A stretch of 23,451 nt of DNA from an uncultured Oceanobacillus sp. (GCA_938004015.1 CALKWU010000090.1:1-23451); one strand, 5' to 3'; numbered from the stretch's first letter, positions 1-7,206 are shown. The notes: generated by a model from the sequence alone, not told the origin. Numbers and translations are program-made.

Positions 1-711
1 CATGAAGTGACTGAAGAGGATTTTTATGCCCTTATCATGAGTGGTGCAGATCAGGAAACCGTGAATAAATTGGCGGAAGTTTATGAATCTGCGATGATTG
101 CGAAGGGAACCTATGATTATATAAATGGGGAAGGTGCGTTTGTCGCCGTATCGGAAACGCTGGAACAGGCGACGGATGGGCTTTCCGAGATGGCTGAATC
201 CGTCGACATGCTTTCCCGAGGGTTTCAGGGGTTTACCGGAAATCTCGATTTTACCGATCTTACAAGTGGAATCCGTGACTTGCAAGAAGGAATCGAAGCA
301 CTTGCGGCAAATTATAAGGACTTCCATTCCGGACTTGTGAAATATACGGATGGGGTAGGCGAGCTTGCTTCGGGTTATGCGGAACTGGATCGAGGGCTTT
401 CCGAATTGAATGATGGTACGAAGCAACTTGCAGATGGAGTGAGTGAACTTCAAGACGGAACAGGGGAACTTGTTGAAGCGACGAAAGATATGCCGGATCA
501 AGTGACAAAGGAAATCGATGAACTTCTCGCGCAATACGATAAATCCGATTTCGAGCCGGTGTCCTTCGTTTCCGAGAAAAATGAAAAAGTCAACTCGGTA
601 CAGTTCGTCTTGAAAACCGAACCGATAGAGAAGGAAGAAAATGATGAAGAGCAAGTAGAGAAGGAAGAGAAAAAAAGTTTTTGGCAACGCTTCTTGGATC
701 TTTTCAGATAA
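1..711 (+). CDS. C-terminal part of a heptad-repeat membrane-associated protein (5' end outside window)
   Basis: The reading frame is open from the first base, so the GTG at position 7 is probably internal and the gene begins upstream of the window. From about residue 85 to 155 (counted from that GTG) the protein carries back-to-back L-x-x-G heptads such as LSELNDG, KQLADG and SELQDG. This periodicity is typical of the extracellular segments of YhgE/Pip-type and MMPL-type membrane proteins of Firmicutes. After the repeats comes a short folded-looking stretch (SFVSEKNEKVNSVQFVLKT), then a Glu/Lys-rich tail and an amphipathic end, FWQRFLDLFR. No transmembrane helix is visible in this part. The family is inferred from the heptads alone; I cannot tell YhgE-like from MMPL-like without the missing N-terminal region. 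The gene ends on a strong terminator. Confidence 0.7.
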   Translation, partial: HEVTEEDFYALIMSGADQETVNKLAEVYESAMIAKGTYDYINGEGAFVAVSETLEQATDGLSEMAESVDMLSRGFQGFTGNLDFTDLTSGIRDLQEGIEALAANYKDFHSGLVKYTDGVGELASGYAELDRGLSELNDGTKQLADGVSELQDGTGELVEATKDMPDQVTKEIDELLAQYDKSDFEPVSFVSEKNEKVNSVQFVLKTEPIEKEENDEEQVEKEEKKSFWQRFLDLFR

Positions 712-742
712 AAAGCGGGACAACAATTTGTCCCGCTTTTTT
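711..742 (+). terminator. Rho-independent terminator of the heptad-repeat gene
   Basis: A perfect 13-bp stem AAAAGCGGGACAA / TTGTCCCGCTTTT (711-723 with 728-740) has a 4-nt loop and runs into a T tract. It overlaps the last base of the stop codon. Confidence 0.92.
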
Positions 743-767
743 ATGCCTTCTAATCAATCATTAAGGG

Positions 768-1010
768 ATGGAATATGGAGACGTTGCCACGGAAAAAGCT
801 TTCCGGAAAGAACGACGGGTGATACTTATCCGGACGATTGGCTTTGTCGTCATCTTTTTAATGCTTCATTTGACCATCATCGAATTCCCGGCAGATTGGT
901 CTCAATGGTTTGAACTGTTAGGATTGCTCCTCGTAGTAAGTGTCGTCATGTTCATCACGAACTATATTTCATTGAAACGTTCCTATCAAAAAAATAAGGA
1001 TTTATTGTAA
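768..1010 (+). CDS. Small two-helix membrane protein, unrecognised
   Basis: An 80-residue ORF with a basic N-terminal stretch (FRKERR) followed by two predicted membrane helices, roughly residues 20-40 and 46-66, and a short basic tail. I do not recognise the family. An in-frame stop codon lies at 762-764, so the start is either ATG 768 or a later codon; GTG at 819, preceded by GGAAAGAACGACGG, is an alternative. The Shine-Dalgarno sequence for ATG 768 is poor because AAGGG directly abuts the start. The gene sits between a strong terminator and a decayed glycosyltransferase, so it could be part of a degraded locus rather than an active gene. No promoter is obvious. Confidence 0.5.
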   Translation: MEYGDVATEKAFRKERRVILIRTIGFVVIFLMLHLTIIEFPADWSQWFELLGLLLVVSVVMFITNYISLKRSYQKNKDLL

Positions 1011-1033
1011 AAAAGCCTATTCGACCGGTTTAA

Positions 1034-1462
1034 GCAAAAGGGCATGTTGTTTATTTCGTACTATGTTGAAGAAATGAAAAATTATTCCAGCAAATCGAGA
1101 GTTTTCGGCATCCGTACATTCAAGCAATCCCTTATGTAGCATCGAAAGAAAAAATGAATCAGTTGTATGATGCAGTTGATGGCATCGTTTCAAAACCGGG
1201 CGGGGTGACGATGACGGAATGTTTGTGGAAAGGGATTCCGATTTTTGTTTATGAAGCATTGCCTGGACAAAAGGAATTCAATCTCCGGTACTTGTCTCGG
1301 AAAGGACTGGTGACTCCATTGCAAAACTGGCATCGTTCCGCCGATCTGGAATCGCAAATCATCGCAAAACTGAAAGAACATAGGATGGAACGTTCGCTAT
1401 ATTTCAAAGCATGGGAACCAAAAGAACTACTCCATGTCATCGAGGAAATTTGTAAAGAATGA
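1034..1462 (+). pseudogene. Decayed C-terminal half of a UgtP/MurG-like glycosyltransferase
   Basis: The frame ending at 1462 encodes a typical GT-B nucleotide-sugar-binding C-terminal domain of the diacylglycerol glucosyltransferase/MGDG-synthase-like family: IVSKPGGVTMTE, then KGIPIFVYEALPGQ. An ATG-started ORF exists from 1154, but the homology clearly continues upstream in the same frame. Codons 1070-1153 read RNEKLF...IPYVASKEK, and before an in-frame TGA at 1067-1069 the frame reads HVVYFVLC. The family usually has CGRNEKL here, so the TGA replaces a Gly codon (GGA to TGA). Another stop lies at 1031-1033. The N-terminal acceptor domain is missing altogether. I infer a 5'-truncated, nonsense-containing pseudogene, with no evident RBS before ATG 1154. 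Intact relatives transfer glucose from UDP-glucose to membrane lipid anchors. Confidence 0.75.
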
Positions 1463-1494
1463 ATCATTCCCTTCAGAAAAATGAAGGGAATGAT
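1463..1494. terminator. Hairpin between convergent genes
   Basis: A perfect 12-bp stem ATCATTCCCTTC / GAAGGGAATGAT (1463-1474 with 1483-1494) has an 8-nt loop. It lies between the glycosyltransferase remnant and the end of the minus-strand met operon. T tracts are weak on both sides, so function as a bidirectional terminator is likely but not certain. Confidence 0.55.
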
Positions 1495-1502
1495 GGAACT
1501 GG

Positions 1503-2711
1503 TCATTCATTCGATTGTTTATGTGCAACTGCCCGTTGATGATCTTCTTTGATTTTATTCAACAATTTTTGGTCGGTAAGCAGGCGGTATCCTGTTTGTG
1601 CCAAAGCTTTCGCGCCAGTGATGAGAGCCTCATCACCTTGTTTAGATTTTGCGGCTTCCCGGAATTCATGGGTGTGGCCGACCAAATCATCGGGACCGAT
1701 TTTAATGTGACCATGGGCAGTAGGGACTTCATGACTGATGTTTCCAGCATCTGTCGAGCCTTTCCCTTTTCTGTTGATTGAGACGACTTTTTCACCAAGT
1801 GCCTCCAACTCCTCGCCGAGCACATGATCGAGTGAAGGTGTGACGATGAAATCTTTCACCTCATTTTGGAATCGTTCGATTTCTACTCGCGAACCCGTAG
1901 CGAGTGCTGCTCCGTCTGCAATTTTCCTGACTTTCGCCGAAACTTCTTCTGCCTTTTTCCATGTTTCCGCTCGGATAAAGAAACGGGCGGAGGCATAATC
2001 AGGAATGATGTTAGGTGCATCACCGCCATGGGTGATGATGCCATGGATACGGACGTCCGTTGGCACCTGTTGTCTGAGAGCGTTGATACCGTTAAACAAT
2101 TGAATGACTGCATCAAGTGCATTAATTCCTTTTTCCGGTGAAGCGGAAGCATGGGCCGCTTTACCGTAAAATTTGAAATCGAGTGGATCGACGGCGAGCG
2201 TTTCTCCTGAAAGACTCGTTTTACCGCTTGGATGGAGCATAAGTGCTGCATCGATGGTCTTCAGATATCCATGCTTTACAAAACTTCCTTTTGCACTTCC
2301 ATTCGGCCCACCTTCTTCAGCTGGTGTGCCCAACACAACGACTTTTCCACCAGTGGTATGGATCACTTTCGATAAGGCGATTGCTGCGGCTGTACTGGAA
2401 GTGCCAATGATATTATGGCCACATGCATGGCCCAATCCAGGCAGGGCGTCATATTCGGCAAGGAAGGCGATTGTGGGACCGGATTTTCCACTGTCTTTCA
2501 CCGCATAGAAGGATGTTTCATGTCCGGCAACTGCTTTTTCAACAACAAACCCTGCTTTAGTTAAATTATTGATGTGCAAATCGCTGGCAAAGTATTCTTC
2601 ATTGCCGATTTCCGGATTATCATGGATGGCATGACTTGTTTTGATGTAAAGGTCTCGATTTTCGTCAATCGATTGGGAAAGGATGTCTTTTGCTTCTTTC
2701 ATCACTGTCAT
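1503..2711 (-). CDS. M20D-family amidohydrolase/metallopeptidase in the met operon
   Basis: This 402-residue protein has the usual length for M20D amidohydrolases (aminoacylase, N-acyl-amino-acid hydrolase and AbgB-like enzymes). Visible motifs are EYDALPGLGHACGHN at residues 86-100, with the C97 and H99 metal ligands, TPAEEGG around 129-135 with the catalytic and metal-binding Glu pair, LMLHPS with H160, and GHTHEFREAA near the C terminus with the last His ligand. The central insertion (about 170-290) would be the dimerisation or lid domain. ATG 2711 is preceded by AGGAGG eight bases upstream, which fixes the start. Only 15 bp separate it from metQ, so it is the last gene of the SAM-riboswitch-controlled metNIQ operon. 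I infer that it frees methionine or a related amino acid from an N-acyl or peptide conjugate; the true substrate cannot be read from sequence. Confidence 0.9.
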   Translation of the reverse strand: MTVMKEAKDILSQSIDENRDLYIKTSHAIHDNPEIGNEEYFASDLHINNLTKAGFVVEKAVAGHETSFYAVKDSGKSGPTIAFLAEYDALPGLGHACGHNIIGTSSTAAAIALSKVIHTTGGKVVVLGTPAEEGGPNGSAKGSFVKHGYLKTIDAALMLHPSGKTSLSGETLAVDPLDFKFYGKAAHASASPEKGINALDAVIQLFNGINALRQQVPTDVRIHGIITHGGDAPNIIPDYASARFFIRAETWKKAEEVSAKVRKIADGAALATGSRVEIERFQNEVKDFIVTPSLDHVLGEELEALGEKVVSINRKGKGSTDAGNISHEVPTAHGHIKIGPDDLVGHTHEFREAAKSKQGDEALITGAKALAQTGYRLLTDQKLLNKIKEDHQRAVAHKQSNE

Positions 2712-2726
2712 TTCGCATACCTCCTA

Positions 2727-3593
2727 TTAATCTTCGTTTTTCAAGTCTTCAAACAACTGCTCGATATCTTCATCGCTTAAAACAACGAGGACGGATCCGC
2801 CATTGGTGTCATCTAAAATGGCTTGTTCGATATCCGGTTCCTGGTAAAGTTCGACGATCCGTTTGTATACTTCATTGTCTTTATCTTCTGCACGGGCTGC
2901 AATCAAGTTCACATAGGGATAAATATTCTCGTCATCAGCGGATTCACGGAAAATCGCATCTTGTGCAGGTTCAAATCCTGCTTGACCCGCAATTCCATTG
3001 TTGATGACAGAAGCTGCCACATCCGGAAGCACCCGTGGAGTTTGTTGGGCTGTCATTGGAATGATTTCCAAATTCAATGGATTATCGACGATCTTGCTCG
3101 GGTCACCAAATAAGCCAAAGTCGTCAGCTAACTCGATGAGTCCTGCACTCTCCAATAAACGTAGTGCCCTTGCTTGGTTGGACGGATCATCGGGTATGGC
3201 GATTTTATCTCCTTCTTCAATTTCCGAGATATCTTCAATTTTTTCGGAATAAACGCCAAGAGGCGCAAAGACAGTGGAACCGATTGGATACAAGTCATTC
3301 CCGCTTTCGTTGACATACTGTGCTAGAAAAGTGAAATGTTGGAAAGCGTTCAAATCTACGTCCCCCTCAGCAAGGGCGTTATTCGGTAGTGTATAGTCGG
3401 CGAATTCCACCAGCTCGATTTCGATGCCTTCTTCAGCGGCTTTTTCTTTAAGAATCGGCCATTGTGCCCCATCTGCTCCATTCACACCTATTTTCACCGT
3501 AACGGTTTCCTCATCTGCTTTGCCACTTGCACTGCCACAAGCTGCCAAAATCAATAAAGCCAGTAAACTAAAGAAAATGGTTAACCTTTTCAT
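2727..3593 (-). CDS. metQ: D-methionine/methionine ABC transporter substrate-binding lipoprotein MetQ
   Basis: An NlpA/MetQ-family lipoprotein of 288 residues. The start MKRLTIFF (ATG 3593) is chosen because AAAGGAGAT sits seven bases upstream and a lipoprotein signal peptide follows directly; a longer frame extends to 3650 without support. The signal peptide ends in the lipobox LAAC, giving a lipidated Cys19 anchored outside the membrane. The mature part starts with a Ser/Gly/Lys linker and then the fold VKIGVNGADGAQWPILKEKA. Further family features are a DVDLNAFQH segment, which contacts bound methionine in known MetQ proteins, and KIAIPDDPSNQARALRLL. It delivers methionine to MetI/MetN. 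It is third in the operon, 53 bp after metI and 15 bp before the M20 gene. Confidence 0.95.
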   Translation of the reverse strand: MKRLTIFFSLLALLILAACGSASGKADEETVTVKIGVNGADGAQWPILKEKAAEEGIEIELVEFADYTLPNNALAEGDVDLNAFQHFTFLAQYVNESGNDLYPIGSTVFAPLGVYSEKIEDISEIEEGDKIAIPDDPSNQARALRLLESAGLIELADDFGLFGDPSKIVDNPLNLEIIPMTAQQTPRVLPDVAASVINNGIAGQAGFEPAQDAIFRESADDENIYPYVNLIAARAEDKDNEVYKRIVELYQEPDIEQAILDDTNGGSVLVVLSDEDIEQLFEDLKNED

Positions 3594-3646
3594 ATTCGTA
3601 ATCTCCTTTGCCGTTTTATTATTGTTGAAATTTCTTATGTCAACTA

Positions 3647-4309
3647 TCATTTACGCATAATTTTTTTCGATAATGTATTTCCCATCCATTGGGCGAGTTG
3701 CACCATAACAATCAATATGACGACGGTCACAATCATGACACTCGTGTCGAAACGTTGATAACCATAAGTCATCGCCACATGTCCGAGTCCACCTCCTCCC
3801 ACTGTTCCCGCAACTGCCGAGAAGTCGATCAAACTGATCGTCATGAATGTGAGGCCGAGGACAAGTGGTCCGAGTGCTTCCGGTATCAAGACGGTGAAGA
3901 TGATGCGAATCGGACTTGCTCCCATTGCTTGGGCTGCCTCAATCACTCCCGGATCAATGCTGACTAGGTTATTTTCGACGATTCTCGCAATCGAAAAGGT
4001 GGCGACGATCGTCATCGGAAAAATGGCAGCCGTCGTTCCAATCGTCGTACCAATTACGGCCCTTGTAAGCGGCGAAATGGCAACGAGGAAAATGATGAAT
4101 GGAATCGGCCGGATCAAGTTGATCAAAAAGTTCAAAATATGAAAGAGCCATTTGTTTTCCAATATGTTGTTTTCCCGGGAAACATAGAGCAACAAGCCAA
4201 GGAAGATGCCAAATATCGAACCGAAAAAAAGGGTAGCTGAAACCATATATAATGTTTCACCGGTTGCTTCGAAAATACGTGGCCAAAATGTGGCCCAATC
4301 TACATTCAT
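3647..4309 (-). CDS. metI: Methionine ABC transporter permease MetI
   Basis: This 220-residue integral membrane permease has five or so hydrophobic segments and the family's normal length. The binding-protein-dependent transport signature is visible around residues 125-150 as EAAQAMGASPIRIIFTVLIP, the loop that couples to the MetN ATPase. A second conserved stretch is AGTVGGGGLGHVAMTYGYQR. ATG 4307-4309 directly follows the metN stop (4310-4312) with no gap, and its AGGAGG ribosome binding site lies inside the end of metN, so translation of the two is coupled. It forms the membrane channel of the methionine importer with MetN and MetQ. Confidence 0.95.
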   Translation of the reverse strand: MNVDWATFWPRIFEATGETLYMVSATLFFGSIFGIFLGLLLYVSRENNILENKWLFHILNFLINLIRPIPFIIFLVAISPLTRAVIGTTIGTTAAIFPMTIVATFSIARIVENNLVSIDPGVIEAAQAMGASPIRIIFTVLIPEALGPLVLGLTFMTISLIDFSAVAGTVGGGGLGHVAMTYGYQRFDTSVMIVTVVILIVMVQLAQWMGNTLSKKIMRK

Positions 4310-5323
4310 TTACCTGACCTCCTTGATGTCTACAAGCGTCTGTAATTCTTGAATTGTTTTTTCTTTATTTTTTTCGTCCCCGATAAAGGAGATGATCAGG
4401 TTGCCGAAAAGTTTTTCTTGCAGTTCTTGCACCGAACCATAGATGATATTGAAATGGACATTATACTTTTTTGTTACGGTCGAAAGCACCGGTTCGCCAG
4501 TGACATCACCTTTGAAAATGACTTGGTATAGTTTTCCGCCATCCGTTTCGCTCCATTCTTTCAATACTGAAGCGGAGGGGAGATCTTGTTGAACCGATTG
4601 AATAAATCGTTGTGTTGTCGGATGCCTTGGATTGGTGAATATCTCAAACACTTCACCGGATTCAATGACTCTTCCATTTTCCATGACGGCGACTTTATCG
4701 CAGATCGACTGGATCACGTCCATTTCATGGGTGATGAGCAAAATCGTGATACCAAGATCCCGATTGACTTTTTTCAATAGCTTCAATATATCTTGGGTCG
4801 TTTCGGGATCAAGGGCTGATGTCGCTTCATCACAAATGAGGATTTCCGGTGATGAAGCAAGTGCTCTCGCGATTCCGACCCTCTGTTTTTGCCCGCCAGA
4901 CAACTGATCTGGATAATCTTTCGCTTTATCACTGAGCCCGACGAACTGCAACAGTTCTTCCACCCGTTCTTTGATTTGGGCTTTGTTGTATCCGGCAAGT
5001 CTCAAAGGATAGGCAACATTCGCAAAAACATTACGTGAATTGAACAGGTTGAAGTTTTGGAAAATCATGCCGATATTACTCCGTTGTTTTCTCAGTTCTT
5101 TCGCTGATAGCTTGCTGATATCGGTACCTTGAACAATGACTGAGCCCTCAGTCGGTTTTTCCAATGCATTAACAAGCCTTAGTAATGTACTTTTTCCTGC
5201 TCCACTGAAACCTATGATTCCGAAAATTTCTCCCCGCTGAATCTTCAGCGATACATTTTGGACTGCATGGACTTTCCGTTTCCCGATTGTAAATGTTTTT
5301 GAAACATTTTTAAATTCAATCAA
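4310..5323 (-). CDS. metN: Methionine ABC transporter ATP-binding protein MetN
   Basis: A 337-residue ATPase of the methionine uptake importer. Motifs: Walker A GFSGAGKST at residues 38-46, Q-loop Q89, signature LSGGQ at 141-145, Walker B ILICDE with the D-loop SALD through 172, and switch His199. The last 70 or so residues form the C-terminal NIL regulatory domain, which in known MetN proteins binds methionine and inhibits transport when the cell is replete. Translation starts at TTG 5323: no ATG is available at the family N terminus (IEFKNVSKTF), and AGGAGG lies eight bases upstream of this TTG. It is the first gene of the operon, under a SAM riboswitch. Confidence 0.96.
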   Translation of the reverse strand: MIEFKNVSKTFTIGKRKVHAVQNVSLKIQRGEIFGIIGFSGAGKSTLLRLVNALEKPTEGSVIVQGTDISKLSAKELRKQRSNIGMIFQNFNLFNSRNVFANVAYPLRLAGYNKAQIKERVEELLQFVGLSDKAKDYPDQLSGGQKQRVGIARALASSPEILICDEATSALDPETTQDILKLLKKVNRDLGITILLITHEMDVIQSICDKVAVMENGRVIESGEVFEIFTNPRHPTTQRFIQSVQQDLPSASVLKEWSETDGGKLYQVIFKGDVTGEPVLSTVTKKYNVHFNIIYGSVQELQEKLFGNLIISFIGDEKNKEKTIQELQTLVDIKEVR

Positions 5324-5371
5324 TATATGAACCTCCTATAATTCTGTTTATTTTCGTTAAAAATATTCAAT

Positions 5372-5413
5372 AAAAAATCCTATCTTTTCGAAAGATGATG
5401 AAAAGATAGGATT
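5372..5413 (-). terminator. Intrinsic terminator of the SAM riboswitch
   Basis: A perfect 14-bp stem AATCCTATCTTTTC / GAAAAGATAGGATT (5400-5413 with 5376-5389 read on the minus strand) has a 10-nt loop, followed by six T. The 5' arm plus loop (TCTTTTCATCATC) can alternatively pair with the 3' side of riboswitch helix P1 (GATGAGAAAAGA, 5435-5446), which gives the expected antiterminator. Confidence 0.93.
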
Positions 5414-5436
5414 CTATAAAGGTATCAGAAACCGTC

Positions 5437-5553
5437 TTTTCTCATCTTTCAAATGCGTCCTCCGCATTTGTAGGAATTGGCACAGTGTTCGCATCCGAAC
5501 CTGTTGCCGAGATTTCATAGGGCCTAGTCCCTCCATCTCTCTGGATAAGAAAA
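5437..5553 (-). promoter_or_regulatory. SAM-I (S-box) riboswitch controlling metNIQ and the M20 gene
   Basis: Read on the minus strand, helix P1 is TTTTCTTATC (5544-5553) pairing with GATGAGAAAA (5437-5446). After it come the conserved S-box blocks: CAGAGAGATGGAGGGACT, GGCCC, then ATGAAATCTCGGCAAC, then TGTGCCAATTCC and a P4-like hairpin AAATGCG / CGCATTT. This is the standard order of the SAM-I aptamer. Known S-box logic: with SAM bound, P1 forms, the downstream terminator folds and the operon is off; with low SAM the antiterminator forms and metN is read. The overlap of P1 with the antiterminator is visible directly. Confidence 0.97.
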
Positions 5554-5597
5554 CGATTCTTCTATTCAATTTTAAGTGGAAAAATGATGTAAATCTC

Positions 5598-5625
5598 ATT
5601 ATAGGCGATCCGCATAAAATGTCAA
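5598..5625 (-). promoter_or_regulatory. Sigma-A promoter of the metNIQ-M20 operon
   Basis: On the minus strand there is a perfect TTGACA (5620-5625), a 16-bp spacer and a perfect TATAAT (5598-5603). Transcription would start near 5590, about 40 bases before the riboswitch P1 helix. Confidence 0.9.
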
Positions 5626-5805
5626 TATAAATTTTAAAGAAATCTCGCTTTTTGCACAAAAGCATGATTTGAGAATAAAACGAAAGCCTTTAGGCAGGCT
5701 GTATAAATAGGTAAAACGTGACTGTCTCGTTTTGCCCCACTTTGCTAAGTAAAGGGAATAATATTTACAAAAAGGTTGATGCTAGAAAAAGAAAAGACAA
5801 AAGGA

Positions 5806-5834
5806 TTGACGAGTTATTAAAAGTAAGTTACTAT
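5806..5834 (+). promoter_or_regulatory. Promoter of the FMN reductase gene with overlapping palindrome
   Basis: TTGACG (5806-5811), a 17-bp spacer and TACTAT (5829-5834). A perfect short palindrome AGTAAGTTACT (5822-5832, centre G5827) covers the downstream spacer and most of the -10 box, where a repressor would block RNA polymerase. The operator role is an inference. Upstream, 5640-5800 shows only short imperfect hairpins and no gene. Confidence 0.65.
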
Positions 5835-5873
5835 ATAATCATAATTAAATATAAATAGAAAAGGATGATGGAA

Positions 5874-6422
5874 ATGACAAAGGTAGGTATCGTTGTAGGA
5901 AGTATTCGTAAAAATTCATTCTCGGAGCAGTTGGCAAGAAACATCGTAGAACTTTTCCCTTCTGGATATGAAGCGGAATTCGTCGAGATTGCCAATTTAC
6001 CACTTTACAACCAAGATTCTGATGAAAATATCCCGGAAGTTTATACGGAATTCCGTAATAAAGTAAAATCTCTGGATGCGGTTGTTTTTGTAACACCGGA
6101 ACATAACCGTTCCATCCCAGCCGCCCTTAAGAACGCATTGGATGTTGGTTCCCGTCCTTACGGCTCCAATGTTTGGGATGGCAAACCAGCATTGATCGTT
6201 AGCCAATCCCCGAGTAACTTGAGTGGTTTCGGTGCAAACCATCATTTGCGTCAAGTACTCGCTTTTTTGAATATGCCAGTTGTGCAACAACCGGAAGTGT
6301 ACATCGCGAACGTCCACGAATTGCTTGATGAAAACGGAAAAATCAACAATGAAGATACTATCGGTTTCTTGCAATCCGTAGTCGATGCATTTGTCGCTTT
6401 AGTCCAACGCTACGAAAAATAA
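5874..6422 (+). CDS. NADPH-dependent FMN reductase / azoreductase-like flavoprotein
   Basis: A 182-residue flavodoxin-fold protein of the NADPH-dependent FMN reductase family. The phosphate loop GSIRKNSFS (residues 9-17) binds the FMN phosphate, and PEHNRSIPAALKNALD (75-90) is the second hallmark, contacting the isoalloxazine ring and the dimer interface. Family members reduce FMN, quinones, azo dyes or chromate with NAD(P)H in the cytosol. Three in-frame ATGs exist at 5865, 5868 and 5874; the last is chosen because AAGGA (5861-5865) is then eight bases upstream, whereas it would overlap the other two. The gene is monocistronic, with its own promoter and a strong terminator. A palindrome in the promoter suggests repression, possibly by a redox- or quinone-sensing regulator, but no regulator gene lies next to it. 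Confidence 0.92.
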   Translation: MTKVGIVVGSIRKNSFSEQLARNIVELFPSGYEAEFVEIANLPLYNQDSDENIPEVYTEFRNKVKSLDAVVFVTPEHNRSIPAALKNALDVGSRPYGSNVWDGKPALIVSQSPSNLSGFGANHHLRQVLAFLNMPVVQQPEVYIANVHELLDENGKINNEDTIGFLQSVVDAFVALVQRYEK

Positions 6423-6431
6423 AAATATATG

Positions 6432-6473
6432 AACAAAAAGGAAATGGTTCTCAAGAGCCATTTCCTTTTTGTT
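6432..6473 (+). terminator. Rho-independent terminator after the FMN reductase
   Basis: A 16-bp perfect stem AACAAAAAGGAAATGG / CCATTTCCTTTTTGTT (6432-6447 with 6458-6473). The T-rich side of the stem serves as the U tract. Confidence 0.9.
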
Positions 6474-6575
6474 TGGAAAAAGAGTCGAACTGGGAATCGC
6501 CAACAAAAGGCAACAGTACTATCCCCATTTTCTCTTCACTGGAAAAAGTTGTTTTTTTACCTTGATGGGTTTACT

Positions 6576-6606
6576 TTGTGACCTGAAGATGGATTTATGG
6601 TAAAAT
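6576..6606 (+). promoter_or_regulatory. Putative extended -10 promoter of the DUF454 gene
   Basis: TTGTGA (6576-6581), a long 19-bp spacer, and TGG TAAAAT (6598-6606), which is an extended -10 element. It overlaps the upstream ATG at 6597 of the DUF454 frame, an argument that translation starts later, at 6636. Confidence 0.45.
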
Positions 6607-6635
6607 GGATATTGATTTCATATGGAAATAGGGTG

Positions 6636-7043
6636 ATGGCAATCAATAACATAAAGAGAGCAATTTATATTACATTAGGTCTTATATCATTCGGAATCGG
6701 TGTAGCCGGTACGATTTTACCTGTTTTGCCAGGAGGACCGTTCTTCCTTTTCGCATCGTATTGTTTTGCAAAAAGTTCAGAGCGGTTGGAAAAATGGTTT
6801 AAATCTACATCATTTTATAAACAATATGTCGATCGTTATTTCATAAAAAAATACATGACGAGATGGGAAAAAATCCGCATCAACATCATTGCCGACTTTT
6901 TCATCGTATTGACGATCATCCTCATCGATTTCCTTCTTGTGAGAATCGTCATGATTGCCTTAGCACTCATTAAGCATTGGTATTTCATCACGAAAATCAA
7001 AACGATCAAACCGGAAGAAATCGAAGTTGTCATGTCAAAGTAA
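6636..7043 (+). CDS. DUF454 (YbaN-family) membrane protein
   Basis: A 135-residue membrane protein of the DUF454/YbaN family, function unknown. The family signature is clear: G-x-G-x-x-G-x-x-L-P-x-L-P-G-G-P-F with LPGGPFFLFASYCFAKSS, then a short soluble loop with SERLEKWF and a second hydrophobic pair near residues 84-112. The predicted topology is two hydrophobic hairpins with basic ends. The frame stays open to ATG 6597, but a -10 element overlaps that codon, so ATG 6636 is preferred even though its Shine-Dalgarno (GGAAATAGGG) is not ideal. Monocistronic; its 3' end runs straight into a dispersed hairpin repeat that acts as terminator. Confidence 0.85.
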   Translation: MAINNIKRAIYITLGLISFGIGVAGTILPVLPGGPFFLFASYCFAKSSERLEKWFKSTSFYKQYVDRYFIKKYMTRWEKIRINIIADFFIVLTIILIDFLLVRIVMIALALIKHWYFITKIKTIKPEEIEVVMSK

Positions 7044-7080
7044 TGGGACAATCAGGGACAGACCCTGATTGTCCCACTTG
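7044..7080 (+). repeat. Dispersed GGGACAGACCC hairpin, copy A (terminator-like)
   Basis: A perfect 14-bp stem TGGGACAATCAGGG / CCCTGATTGTCCCA (7044-7057 with 7063-7076) with loop ACAGA. It starts directly after the DUF454 stop codon and is followed by CTTGTTTTT. It shares its core and loop with copies at 7137, 9529 and 18792. Confidence 0.85.
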
Positions 7081-7136
7081 TTTTTGCATTAACATCGTTG
7101 TAGACTTGAAGTGTCATAATATTTGCAATACACGGT

Positions 7137-7175
7137 AAATGGGATAAAACGGGACAGACCCCTTTTGTCCCATTT
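7137..7175 (+). repeat. Dispersed GGGACAGACCC hairpin, copy B
   Basis: Near-perfect 17-bp arms AAATGGGATAAAACGGG / CCCCTTTTGTCCCATTT (7137-7153 with 7159-7175) with the same ACAGA loop. It is unusual for the set because it sits 32 bp upstream of the thiolase start rather than after a gene, so it would form in the 5' leader if transcription starts upstream. Confidence 0.8.
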
Positions 7176-7206
7176 GAAGCAATTCCAATGATAGGAGGAA
7201 CAATAG

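Noticed and set aside
728..913. 61-residue plus-strand ORF after the first terminator
   Set aside because: It starts inside the terminator hairpin, is out of frame with the two-helix ORF at 768-1010, and shows no domain-like pattern.
1154..1462. Independent 102-residue protein starting at ATG 1154
   Set aside because: Homology continues upstream in frame past this ATG and through an in-frame stop, so it is the tail of a pseudogene.
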